The notes beneath the pieces were generated by a model. It did not search any database and was not told the origin of the DNA. It saw only the letters and a program-made list of their open reading frames with translations. Source: Chryseobacterium shigense (GTDB lineage: Bacteria > Bacteroidota > Bacteroidia > Flavobacteriales > Weeksellaceae). Taken from it: a DNA stretch of 64,000 bases. The DNA is taken from assembly GCF_014207845.1 (NCBI RefSeq), contig NZ_JACHLC010000002.1, positions 1-64,000 on the forward strand, given 5' to 3'. Shown here one piece after another: positions 26,601 to 34,207 of the stretch. The translations under genes and the position numbers were made by a program. Positions within the stretch are counted from its first letter, which is position 1. The number at the start of each line of letters is the position of its first letter.

Positions 26601-27296
26601 TTCGGATTGGATGTTCTCCCGCTGTATATCCATGGAAATTCCGAAGTATTGCCGAAAGGAGATTTCATTATTTACGATGGAAGTATTACCGTAAAAGTTG
26701 GGGAAAGAATCAGTAAAGACGATACCAGTTTCGGGGGGAATTATTCTGAAAGAACAAAGAAAATTAATGCCTACTTTAGAGAGAAGTTTGCAGAACTGAG
26801 AACCGAGCTGGAAGATGAGAATTATTTCAGGAATAAATTATTCTTAAGTTACCTCTATAAAGACAACGAAGTGGTAAAAGAAGTCAAAGATGATTTCAGC
26901 GCCAACAAATCTGTCTATTTTGAACTGAACAAACACATTCCAAAAAATGCATCCATTCTCCACATGGCAGATGATTTTGGACAAAAAGATATCCTTTTAA
27001 CTCTTTATCAGGCAGAAAGAAGGATTTTTTCACTGATTAAAAATGATGAAAGAAGAGATACGGCAGCTCAGAACTATCTGGTAAAGAGAAGAAAGCTGTA
27101 TTATATTAACAGTATTTCGGAAGTCAGTAAAAATATTGATGTGCTTCTGGTTTCAGATAAAAATTTTGATCTCAGTACATTGAAAGCATTTCCTGAGACC
27201 ATTATATTCCTGAATACTCCCGATCAAGAGCTGAATAATTCAGATTATTCCGAGGCATTCAGTTCACAGGCAATAAAAATATTCAAAAAACAGTAA
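23643..27296 (+). CDS. MMPL/RND-type exporter fused to PlsC-like acyltransferase and a methyltransferase-like tail
   Basis: 1217 residues. Residues 1-810 are an MMPL/RND lipid exporter: two repeats, each a helix (about 15-35 and 433-455), a periplasmic loop and a five-helix bundle. After a further helix (about 825-845) comes a PlsC acyltransferase domain with NHTSFLD (His896, Asp901) and FPEAERS (962-968). Residues 1095-1217 resemble a Rossmann methyltransferase, but the SAM motif is degenerate (ILHMADDFGQKD). Exporter/acyltransferase proteins occur in aryl-polyene and xanthomonadin-type loci. It probably moves or attaches the pigment or its lipid at the inner membrane (inference). It is the first gene of unit 1. 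Confidence 0.88.
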   Translation: MHRFFIFLYYLISKNRLLSVFIALGIAVVCGFFASKINFEEDINQIIPKNEKSDLTAKVLKQLNFSDKIIVIIENKSSEDNFQLSETADSFLQKTEPLKKYISSVQGKVNDSEISETFDFVSRNLPLFLDEDDYKEIERKLQKDSIAQQVENNYVSLVSPTSLVTKDFIKKDPLGITYLGIKKLNALNISKDFKLEDNYIVTKDGKNLLLFIDPKNKSNDTKNNEIFVNQLNQVKDNINKQFKGKTELSYFGSPVIAVANAQQIKKDIQNTVMISMTVLLILLIYYFRNFFTPVIVFLPTAFSVLLALMVLYFIKDRISAISLSVGAILIGITIDYALHILTHYKHNNNIEELYKEITQPIVLSSATTAVSFLCLVFVRSEALKDLGIFAAITVILSSVTALIIVPQLYKPKEKEDKHSTNFIDKIGSYPYEKNKPLIIGCSIIIIACLFGFRHVGFNEDIGDLNYIPKELKISETKLQKLSDITSKSIYTISYGNSEEKALASNSRLNKFLEKEKQEKKILSYNSIGNIVLSEKDQKQRIQIWNTFWDGNKKNHTVSELVNSGNQFGFNSNAFDHFNEILNKNYTTLSLKDYEKVKALQVSEFLSNENGFYTVSNVVKVDEKKRDAFIKDVEKNHNALAIDRQQMNENFLGLLKRDFGTLINYSLLAIVLTIIVFFRNFELTVLTMFPIVLTGIVTAGILYFLGLELNIFSTVVCTLVFGVGDDFSIFLTKAMQKEHTTGKNELPTYRTSIILAVFTTILSIGSLIFAKHPALHSLALVALIGMFSVIIITSTLYPFWFRLLITNRAKKGLSPITFRLLLRCIISFFYYGLGGFVFSLIGSIFIKRSKGKTLNIIKLILAKFLTSVLHISPFVRKRVIKNPAEDFSKPAVIIANHTSFLDTLAIAMATHKIIYLVNDWVYESPVFGRLVKALGFYPVSQGIENGMEKLKEKTDQGYSLVVFPEAERSYTNDVKRFHKGAFYLAEEFGLDVLPLYIHGNSEVLPKGDFIIYDGSITVKVGERISKDDTSFGGNYSERTKKINAYFREKFAELRTELEDENYFRNKLFLSYLYKDNEVVKEVKDDFSANKSVYFELNKHIPKNASILHMADDFGQKDILLTLYQAERRIFSLIKNDERRDTAAQNYLVKRRKLYYINSISEVSKNIDVLLVSDKNFDLSTLKAFPETIIFLNTPDQELNNSDYSEAFSSQAIKIFKKQ

Positions 27297-27339
27297 ATAA
27301 ATATGAAAAGCATATTTTTGTAACCGCTAAAGAATATTA

Positions 27340-28254
27340 ATGAAAAAAAATATACTCATTATTTATTATTCGCAAACCGGCCAGCTGGAGGATATTGTGA
27401 AGAATGTGGCCCAACCTTTTGAAGCCAGAAAGGAAGAATATGACGTTACCTATTATAATATCCAGCTGAAGGAAGACTTTCCTTTTCCGTGGCCAGGTGA
27501 CGTTTTCTTCAATACATTCCCTGAATCTTACCTCCAGATCCCCAAAGAGATCTTTCCGCCTTCCGATGAGATTCTGAACAAAAAGTACGACCTCATCTTA
27601 TTCGGATATCAGGTATGGTACCTTACTCCGTCTATCCCTATTATTTCTTTCTTAAAAAGCGGTTTTGCAGAAAAAATCATGAAGGATACCAATGTCGTTA
27701 CCATTTCAGGAACCCGCAACATGTGGATGCTTTCCCAGGAAAAATTAAAAGTATATTTAAAAAATCTCGGGGCAAAACTGGTAGGAAATATTGCTTTGGT
27801 AGACAGACACGACAATTATACAAGTGTACTGACGATCTTACGCTGGCTGACTACAGGGCAGAAAGAAAAATCAGGAATGCTCCCTGCCGCCGGAGTTTCA
27901 GATGAAGAAATTACCGGCTCTGTAAAATACGGGAACATTATTGAAAAGCATTTCAGCAGCGGAAACCTGTCAGATCTTCAGCCTGATCTGGTGCAGAATG
28001 GTGCAGTGGAAATCCGCCCTTTTCTGGTAAGAGTTGAGAAGGTTGGTAACAAGATCTTCACCATATGGTCTAACCTGATTATGAAGAAAAAAGAGAAACG
28101 TCCATTGCTGATAAAATTCTTTAAGGTATATTTGATGGCTGCGATATGGATTATTTCACCTGTCGTGTTAGTTTTACACTTACTGACAACCCCTATATTT
28201 TGGTCTAAAAGACAAAAACAAAAAACATATTTACAAGGAATTAATTTAAAATAG
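27340..28254 (+). CDS. darA: DarA, dialkylresorcinol condensing enzyme
   Basis: A 304-residue protein matching DarA of bacterial dialkylresorcinol loci, which condenses two beta-keto acyl chains and aromatises them to a 2,5-dialkylresorcinol. The N-terminal part looks flavodoxin-like (IIYYSQTGQLEDIV, phosphate-loop-like SQTGQ at 11-15; FGYQVWYLTPSIPI; TISGTRNMW). The C-terminus has one or two hydrophobic segments (about 265-290) and a basic tail, suggesting membrane association. darB starts one base after its stop, so the pair is co-expressed. The dialkylresorcinol is the alcohol half of flexirubin. Confidence 0.9.
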   Translation: MKKNILIIYYSQTGQLEDIVKNVAQPFEARKEEYDVTYYNIQLKEDFPFPWPGDVFFNTFPESYLQIPKEIFPPSDEILNKKYDLILFGYQVWYLTPSIPIISFLKSGFAEKIMKDTNVVTISGTRNMWMLSQEKLKVYLKNLGAKLVGNIALVDRHDNYTSVLTILRWLTTGQKEKSGMLPAAGVSDEEITGSVKYGNIIEKHFSSGNLSDLQPDLVQNGAVEIRPFLVRVEKVGNKIFTIWSNLIMKKKEKRPLLIKFFKVYLMAAIWIISPVVLVLHLLTTPIFWSKRQKQKTYLQGINLK

Positions 28255-28255
28255 A

Positions 28256-29395
28256 ATGTACGACGTATTTATAACAAAAGCATCAACATACTTACCTAAT
28301 AACCCGGTATCAAATGATGAAATGGAGACTTATCTTGGTCTGATCAACGGCGCTCCTTCTAAAGCAAAATCACTGATTTTAAGAAATAACAAGATCACAA
28401 CAAGATATTATGCTTTGGACAAAGAAGGAAATCCTACCCATACCAATGCACAGCTGACAGCAAAGGCTGTAGAAGGATTATTCGATGAAAATTTCAAAAA
28501 GGAAGATATGAAGCTATTGTCTGTAGGAACTACTTCTCCGGACCAGATGCAGCCTTCACACGCTTCTATGGTTCATGGTGAGCTGAATATCGGAAAATCT
28601 ATTGAAATTAATACCGCTACCGGTCTTTGTAACTCAGGAATGAATGCCCTGAACTACGGATTCCTTTCCGTAAAAGCCGGTGTACAGGAAAATGCTGTTT
28701 GTGCAGGTTCGGAAAGAATGTCTGCGTGGATGACGGCAGATAAATTCAACCACGAAGCCGAAAACTTAAAATTGCTGGAAGAAAGACCTATTATTGCCTT
28801 CAAAAGAGAATTCCTGAGATGGATGCTTTCTGATGGAGCAGGTTCATTCCTTTTAGAAAATAAACCAAGAGAAAACGGAGTTTCTCTAAAAATAGAATTC
28901 ATCGATTTCTATTCCTACGCCCACGAAATTGAAGCCTGTATGTATGCGGGATGTGACAAGCTGGAAGACGGAAGCCTTAAATCATGGGCAGATTACCCAT
29001 CTGATGAATGGCTGAAGCAATCTATTTTTGCTATAAAGCAGGATACCAAAATCCTGGACAAATATATCCTTGTAAAAGGTGCTGAAAGTCTAAGATCATC
29101 CTTTGACAAACATAATCTGGATCCTGCAACAATAGATCACGTTCTGGCGCATATTTCTTCAGGCTACTTTAAAGACGGCCTAAAAGAAGAATTCGCTAAA
29201 AAAGGAATGGATTTTCCGGCGGAAAAATGGTTCTATAACCTTTCTGACATCGGAAACATCGGAGCTGGTTCTATTTTCGTTGCTCTGGAAGAGTTAATGA
29301 ATTCAGGCACATTGAAAAAAGGAGAGAAAGTATTATTATGCGTTCCTGAAAGCGGAAGATTTGCATATTCTTGTGCACTGTTAACGGTTTGCTAA
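28256..29395 (+). CDS. darB: DarB, ketoacyl-ACP synthase III-like enzyme
   Basis: A 379-residue thiolase-fold KAS III homologue. The full Cys-His-Asn triad is visible: Cys125 in ATGLCNSGM, His299 in VLAHISSGY and Asn334 in SDIGNIGAGS. In dialkylresorcinol synthesis DarB joins two acyl chains before DarA closes the ring. The stop overlaps the start of the next dehydratase gene by one base (TAATG). It belongs to unit 1 and supplies the resorcinol half of the pigment. Confidence 0.92.
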   Translation: MYDVFITKASTYLPNNPVSNDEMETYLGLINGAPSKAKSLILRNNKITTRYYALDKEGNPTHTNAQLTAKAVEGLFDENFKKEDMKLLSVGTTSPDQMQPSHASMVHGELNIGKSIEINTATGLCNSGMNALNYGFLSVKAGVQENAVCAGSERMSAWMTADKFNHEAENLKLLEERPIIAFKREFLRWMLSDGAGSFLLENKPRENGVSLKIEFIDFYSYAHEIEACMYAGCDKLEDGSLKSWADYPSDEWLKQSIFAIKQDTKILDKYILVKGAESLRSSFDKHNLDPATIDHVLAHISSGYFKDGLKEEFAKKGMDFPAEKWFYNLSDIGNIGAGSIFVALEELMNSGTLKKGEKVLLCVPESGRFAYSCALLTVC

Positions 29396-29826
29396 TGAAA
29401 CACCAACTGCCTACATCTGATCAGGATTTTGTGGGAAGCCTTATTCCACAGCGTTATCCGTTTGTAATGGTTCATGAGCTTTCGGAATACTCCGAAGAAC
29501 ATCTTGTATCAGGATTTGAAATAAAGGAAGACAATATTTTTATTCAGGACGGGGTTTTTCAGGCTTCAGGTCTTATTGAGCATCAGGCACAAAGCGTTGC
29601 TTTACACACGGGATATAAATACTATCTTTTAGGAAAAGAATCTCCTACAGGATACATCGGGGCCATTAAATCTTTTGAGGCGGAATCTCTGCCCAAAACA
29701 GGAGACCGGCTGGCATCGGAAGTAACGATCCTCAATGAAGTAATGGGAGTAACCCTGGTAGATATTGTTACAAAACTGAATGGCGTAATCATTGCAAAAT
29801 CCCAAATGAAAACTGCTGTAAAATAA
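29395..29826 (+). CDS. Hot-dog 3-hydroxyacyl-ACP dehydratase-like protein (ApeP/FabZ type), first copy
   Basis: 143 residues from the ATG that overlaps the darB stop; this start is preferred over a longer in-frame ORF reaching into darB. Hot-dog fold features are LIPQRYPFVMVHE (15-27) and GLIEHQAQSVAL (59-70), where Glu62 is in the position of the catalytic acid of related dehydratases. The LPHR motif His of the next gene is Gln19 here. It probably dehydrates hydroxyacyl-ACP during formation of the resorcinol side chains or the polyene (inference). It is paralogous to the gene at 29833. Confidence 0.78.
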   Translation: MKHQLPTSDQDFVGSLIPQRYPFVMVHELSEYSEEHLVSGFEIKEDNIFIQDGVFQASGLIEHQAQSVALHTGYKYYLLGKESPTGYIGAIKSFEAESLPKTGDRLASEVTILNEVMGVTLVDIVTKLNGVIIAKSQMKTAVK

Positions 29827-29832
29827 ACTGTA

Positions 29833-30276
29833 ATGGAAATCAAGGAAGATCATATTATCAATATACACAACTTTCTGCCGCACCGCGAACCGATGCTGAT
29901 GGCAGATTATATCCTGGAACTGACCAAAGAAAAGGTTGTGACTTCCTTTGAGATAAAAGGAGATAATATCTTTGTTCACAACAATGAATTTGCAGAAGCC
30001 GGACTGATTGAAAACCTTGCACAGACCTGTTCATCTATCCTCGGACAAAGCTTCTTTGAAAATCCGGAAGCAGATACCAAAGTAATAGGCTTTATTACCA
30101 ATATCAAAAAAATTGAAATATTTGCCCTTCCTAAAGTTGGAGATAAAATCATTTCAAAAGCGTCATTAATCTCTCTGTACGAAAATATCTGCAATATTTT
30201 CTGTGAGACTTTTAATAATGATGAAATACTGATCAGGGCGGAGATTAATCTGTTTATTCAGGAGGTGAAATCTTAG
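29833..30276 (+). CDS. Hot-dog 3-hydroxyacyl-ACP dehydratase-like protein (ApeP/FabZ type), second copy
   Basis: 147 residues, with a six-base gap after its paralogue. Motifs are FLPHREPMLMADYI (His17) and EAGLIENLAQTCSSILGQ with Glu60 as candidate catalytic acid. It is the last gene of unit 1 and is followed by a strong terminator. Two adjacent hot-dog proteins suggest a heteromeric dehydratase or two chain-length specificities (inference). Confidence 0.78.
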   Translation: MEIKEDHIINIHNFLPHREPMLMADYILELTKEKVVTSFEIKGDNIFVHNNEFAEAGLIENLAQTCSSILGQSFFENPEADTKVIGFITNIKKIEIFALPKVGDKIISKASLISLYENICNIFCETFNNDEILIRAEINLFIQEVKS

Positions 30277-30300
30277 AAATAACTTCAATTTAATAATATA

Positions 30301-30330
30301 AAACCGTACATTTTTTGTGCGGTTTTTTGT
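30301..30330 (+). terminator. Terminator of pigment unit 1
   Basis: Ten-base stem AAACCGTACA / TGTGCGGTTT (one G-U pair) with a T-rich loop, followed by TTTGTTTTT. It starts 25 bases after the last dehydratase stop. Confidence 0.85.
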
Positions 30331-30333
30331 TTT

Positions 30334-30505
30334 TAAACACGGATGACACGGATTTTCGCAGATGATTGTGTAACATGATAATACAATCAGGTTTTGGCTA
30401 AAGCCGGATTGGTTTTTATTATTTTTTTTAACGGGCTAAAGCCCGTATCTATTGATTGCATTTGTGTTTATTTGTGAAAAACATTTGTGGAATTCGTGTT
30501 TAATT
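30334..30505. repeat. Composite intergenic repeat with REP-like palindromes
   Basis: The left end has tandem ACACGGATGACACGGATTTT. The centre has GGCTAAAGCC (30396-30405) and the perfect 16-base palindrome ACGGGCTAAAGCCCGT (30431-30446). The right end, ATTTGTGTTTATTTGTG...GAATTCGTGTTT, roughly mirrors the left end. This layout resembles the REP/BIME-like elements of Bacteroidota that are associated with RAYT transposases. No transposase gene is inside it. Confidence 0.65.
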
Positions 30506-30522
30506 TCAGGTCTACATTACAA

Positions 30523-30552
30523 TAAAAAAGCGGAACATTTCTGCCCCGCTTA
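30523..30552 (-). terminator. Terminator after the M16 peptidase gene
   Basis: Stem AAGCGG / CCGCTT with a loop of about 12 bases, preceded by six A on the plus strand, about 20 bases beyond the stop at 30573. It acts on minus-strand transcripts. Confidence 0.75.
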
Positions 30553-30572
30553 AAAATTGATATTATAAAAGG

Positions 30573-33485
30573 TTAGTACCCGAAGATTTCTTCAAGGGAG
30601 ACTTCCTGGAACGTTCCCATTTTATTGATAGATTCCATATCCAGATTCTCTTTTTTACCGATGATGGCTGTATTGTATTTTACCGGCTTAACTTCTGTAT
30701 CATAGAAGCTTGTAAGCTGGGGTAAAGTCAGTCCCTGGATTTCAGAATAAATATCTTTTCTGATATCATAATCAACACCCAGTTTTTTCAGGGCCAGCTG
30801 ATTAAAGAAAATATTCGTTCTGTTAATTCTGTTGGAAGCAATCTGCTTCAATGCAGAACCTCTGGAATTTTCAAACTGCGCCGGAATCTGTGGAAGAGAA
30901 ACCATAAGATCATTCATTGCGTTTACTGCCAAAGGAAGCTTGTTGGCCTGGGTTCCGATGTAGTTTGTGATGTAGTTCGCATGTCCTTTTTCTGTTGCGT
31001 TGGCGTAAGAAACATAAGCTGTATAGGCCAGAGACTTACTTTCTCTGATCTCCTGGAATACGATGGAGGAAAGGCCTCTTCCGAAATATTCGTTGAAAAC
31101 ATTGGCTTTTCCGAAGTTACTTAAGTTCACTTCACTTCCTTTGGCTACTTTAGCCATTTCCATCTGTACCATGTCGTAGTTAGTAAAATATACTTTCCCT
31201 TCTGCAACAGGCTCAGAATATTCCTTAGCTTTTGCAGGCTGAACAGTGGTTTCCGTGATATATGGCTTAACTGCTTTTTCCAAACCTGACTGTTCCTGTC
31301 CGTAAAGCAGCACTTCATATGGAGACTGGTTCAATACTTTGATCTTTTTCATCAGTTCCGTTGCATCAATGTTTTCCAGACGTTCTTTAGAGACAATATC
31401 CGTCATTCTTGAATTCTTACCATATTTGGCATAATTAGAAAGGGCGGCCATAATTCTTGTCTTATCTTTTTTGCCGGCAGCTCTTGCTTCCAAGATTGTC
31501 TTTACAGTTTTACCGTAGATTTCTTTGTCAGCTTTTACATTGGTTAACCAGTGATTCATCAGCTCGGCACCTTTTTTCATATTGGCTTCAAGACCGCTAA
31601 GAGTAATAATTACCTGATCATTTGAAGTTCTGAAGCTGTAAGATATTCCTAATTTATAGAATTCTCCTTTCAATTGCTCAGGAGTATATTTATCCGTTCC
31701 AAGATACTCGAAAAGTGTTAGGGCAATCGGAAGTTCCTTATCATTATCTGTTCCGAAAGGGAAAATATAACTGATCTGTGCTACATCATTATATTTATTC
31801 TTTACAAAGCTTACCTTTTTGTCTTTAATCCGGGAAGTCTGGATTGCCGCTTTATAGTCTATGAATTCCGGTTTGATCTCCTCTACCTTAGTGCTTAAAA
31901 TATCTTTAAGGAAAGGTGACTGGGCTTCTCTGTTCAGTTTAATTGGGGTAATTCCCGGATTCTGTACACGTACCAGTTTATCATTCACTCCTTTTTCTTT
32001 GTAAACAACCACATAATTATCCTTGAAAAATTCATTGGCAAACTTTACAACATCTGCTTTTGTAATTTTCTCATATTGGTTGATGTCATCCAGCTCATCC
32101 TGCCATGTTTTTTCATTGATATAGGTATCATACAATGTAGTTGCCAATCCGTCTGCAGTTTCCCAGGATTTCATACGCTGTACTTTCTTGTCGTTTACAA
32201 TTGCTTTCAGCATCCAGTCTGGGAACTGGCCCTTTTTCACCAGCTCCAGCTGATCCAGTAACAGTTTTTTAGCATCGTCAAAAGACTGCCCTTCTTTAGG
32301 TGTTACAGACATCGAAAATGCACCATAAGTCTTAAAGGCTGATTCGTAAGCTCCTGCACTTAACACTTTTTGCGTCTGGTTCATATTAAGGTCAATAAGT
32401 CCCGCATCTCCTCTGTTGCTCAAAATTTCTGCCACCACGTCTGCTAATCTTGCATTCTGGCTCCCATTGGAATCTGATCTCCAGGCAAGGGTCATTCTTG
32501 GTGTACTTGGGCTTTTCACTGTTCTTGCAACAATGCTTGTCATCGGTTCTTCGCTCACCATTTTTTTCATCGGCAGTTCCTTATATTTAAAGGAACCGAA
32601 ATACTGGTCAACAAGCTTGATTGTCTTATCAAAATCTATATCTCCAACCAAAACAACAGCCATATTATTGGGAACATAATATGTATCAAAATATTTACGG
32701 ATGGCAACCATAGAAGGGCTCTTCAGGTGTTCCGAAGTACCTATCGTTGTCTGCTGCCCGTTGGGATGTTTCGGGAAAAGGGCTTCCATCATGGCGTAAT
32801 TTACAAGACGCCCGTCATTATCCTGAGCCCTGTTATATTCCTCATAAACAGCTTCCAGCTCGGTATGGAAAAGACGCAATACCAGCTCGGAAAAACGCTC
32901 TTTCTCCACTTTCATCCATTTTTCAAGCTCGTTGGACGGGATATTGTTTTTATATACGGTTTCATCAAGCCATGTATGGGCGTTGGTTCCTGTAGCACCC
33001 AATGATGAGATAGCCTTGTCATATTCATTGGCGATAGCATATTTTGAAGCTTCCTGTGAAACCTCATCTATCTTTTTATAAAGCAACTTCTTTTTTTCCG
33101 GATCTTTTTCCGCTTTATGCTGCTCATAAAGGTCGGAAATCTGCTGAAGAAGTACTTTCTCCTTTGCCCAGTCCTGAGTTCCCAGATGTGAAGTACCCTT
33201 GAAAACCATATGCTCAAGGTAGTGAGCAAGCCCTGTATTGTCACTTGGATCATTATTAGACCCTGTTCTTACAGGAATATAAGTCTGAATTCTCGGTGCA
33301 TCATCATTTTTTGCCAGATAAACCTTCAGTCCGTTTTTCAAGGTATACACTCTTACTCCAGCCTGGTCATTCTTAACGGTTTCATAAGAATATCCCTGAC
33401 CATCGGTTATCTTTTGGGTCTCAAATTTCTGTGCCATTGCACTCAGCATGCAGAAAAGAGAAACAGAAATAAAAAATTTCTTCAT
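30573..33485 (-). CDS. Secreted M16 (pitrilysin-type) zinc metallopeptidase
   Basis: 970 residues with a signal peptide to about AMAQ (residue 19). Two M16 halves are present. The N-terminal half has the inverted zinc motif HYLEH (His88, Glu91, His92) and the distal Glu region ELEAVYEEYNRAQ. The second half, from about residue 540, is the non-catalytic clamshell partner. It is periplasmic or secreted and degrades peptides. It is transcribed against the pigment units between which it lies, with its own terminator. No direct pigment role is indicated. Confidence 0.9.
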   Translation of the reverse strand: MKKFFISVSLFCMLSAMAQKFETQKITDGQGYSYETVKNDQAGVRVYTLKNGLKVYLAKNDDAPRIQTYIPVRTGSNNDPSDNTGLAHYLEHMVFKGTSHLGTQDWAKEKVLLQQISDLYEQHKAEKDPEKKKLLYKKIDEVSQEASKYAIANEYDKAISSLGATGTNAHTWLDETVYKNNIPSNELEKWMKVEKERFSELVLRLFHTELEAVYEEYNRAQDNDGRLVNYAMMEALFPKHPNGQQTTIGTSEHLKSPSMVAIRKYFDTYYVPNNMAVVLVGDIDFDKTIKLVDQYFGSFKYKELPMKKMVSEEPMTSIVARTVKSPSTPRMTLAWRSDSNGSQNARLADVVAEILSNRGDAGLIDLNMNQTQKVLSAGAYESAFKTYGAFSMSVTPKEGQSFDDAKKLLLDQLELVKKGQFPDWMLKAIVNDKKVQRMKSWETADGLATTLYDTYINEKTWQDELDDINQYEKITKADVVKFANEFFKDNYVVVYKEKGVNDKLVRVQNPGITPIKLNREAQSPFLKDILSTKVEEIKPEFIDYKAAIQTSRIKDKKVSFVKNKYNDVAQISYIFPFGTDNDKELPIALTLFEYLGTDKYTPEQLKGEFYKLGISYSFRTSNDQVIITLSGLEANMKKGAELMNHWLTNVKADKEIYGKTVKTILEARAAGKKDKTRIMAALSNYAKYGKNSRMTDIVSKERLENIDATELMKKIKVLNQSPYEVLLYGQEQSGLEKAVKPYITETTVQPAKAKEYSEPVAEGKVYFTNYDMVQMEMAKVAKGSEVNLSNFGKANVFNEYFGRGLSSIVFQEIRESKSLAYTAYVSYANATEKGHANYITNYIGTQANKLPLAVNAMNDLMVSLPQIPAQFENSRGSALKQIASNRINRTNIFFNQLALKKLGVDYDIRKDIYSEIQGLTLPQLTSFYDTEVKPVKYNTAIIGKKENLDMESINKMGTFQEVSLEEIFGY

Positions 33486-33736
33486 AAGTCTTGTTATTTA
33501 ATTCAAATTTCCAGAATATAATAAGTCTGTATTTATTATATACTTGTTACAGCAAATTAAAGATTATAATTTTTGGAATCAAAATTTCAGTTTACCTTTT
33601 AAAAAGACCTGTTTTCGGCATTATAATTTAATATGATTTACATATAATGTATTTTCACTATTTTAGCCAACTGATTAAAAAGAATCGAAAAGGGGAAGTA
33701 TTTTTCAACTTAAATTAAAAAAATAATACAGTTTAC

Positions 33737-34141
33737 ATGAAAAAACAAGACCTGCCTCAGGACGAAAGCAATCTGAAATCGGCAAACATGACCGAAGTCT
33801 TGTATGTGACCGATGAGAATGACAATTATACAACCGCCAACAGCACCGGTTGGGACGCGAAAAAAGCGGCCCTTGATGAATCTATGGAGCTTATCCATGA
33901 AAGAATTGAAGAGGCCAGACAGGATGTAGCCAATAATCTGGCAAGTCCGATTGTTTATTTTATGGAACTGAATAAAATGGATTTGCAGGTCCTTGCAGCT
34001 TATGTAGGAATGTGGCAGTGGAGGGTAAAAAGACATGCAAAACCAAAAGTATTTAAAACACTAAACGAATCCGTACTGAAAAAATATGCCGATGCATTTG
34101 GTATTTCAGTAGATGAGTTAAAGAACTTCGACGGGAAATAA
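33737..34141 (+). CDS. Conserved small protein with XRE-like helix-turn-helix tail
   Basis: A 134-residue soluble protein and the first gene of pigment unit 2. The N-terminal third is acidic. An amphipathic helix (about 45-75) precedes a C-terminal part (LQVLAAYVGMWQWRVKRH ... KYADAFGISVDELKNF) that resembles a Cro/C1-type HTH: the closing GISVDEL phrase is typical, although the canonical recognition-helix pattern is weak. A local regulator of the pigment genes is possible; a scaffold role is an alternative. It has no signal peptide. Confidence 0.55.
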   Translation: MKKQDLPQDESNLKSANMTEVLYVTDENDNYTTANSTGWDAKKAALDESMELIHERIEEARQDVANNLASPIVYFMELNKMDLQVLAAYVGMWQWRVKRHAKPKVFKTLNESVLKKYADAFGISVDELKNFDGK

Positions 34142-34207
34142 TAGAGAAATGAAGCATAAACTTTATGCACAATTTCGTTTCACCAATGAAAAAGATAAAA
34201 GCAGCAA

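Noticed and set aside
30334..30505. Degenerate CRISPR array
   Set aside because: Repeats are of different lengths and palindromic, with no regular spacer spacing and no cas genes.
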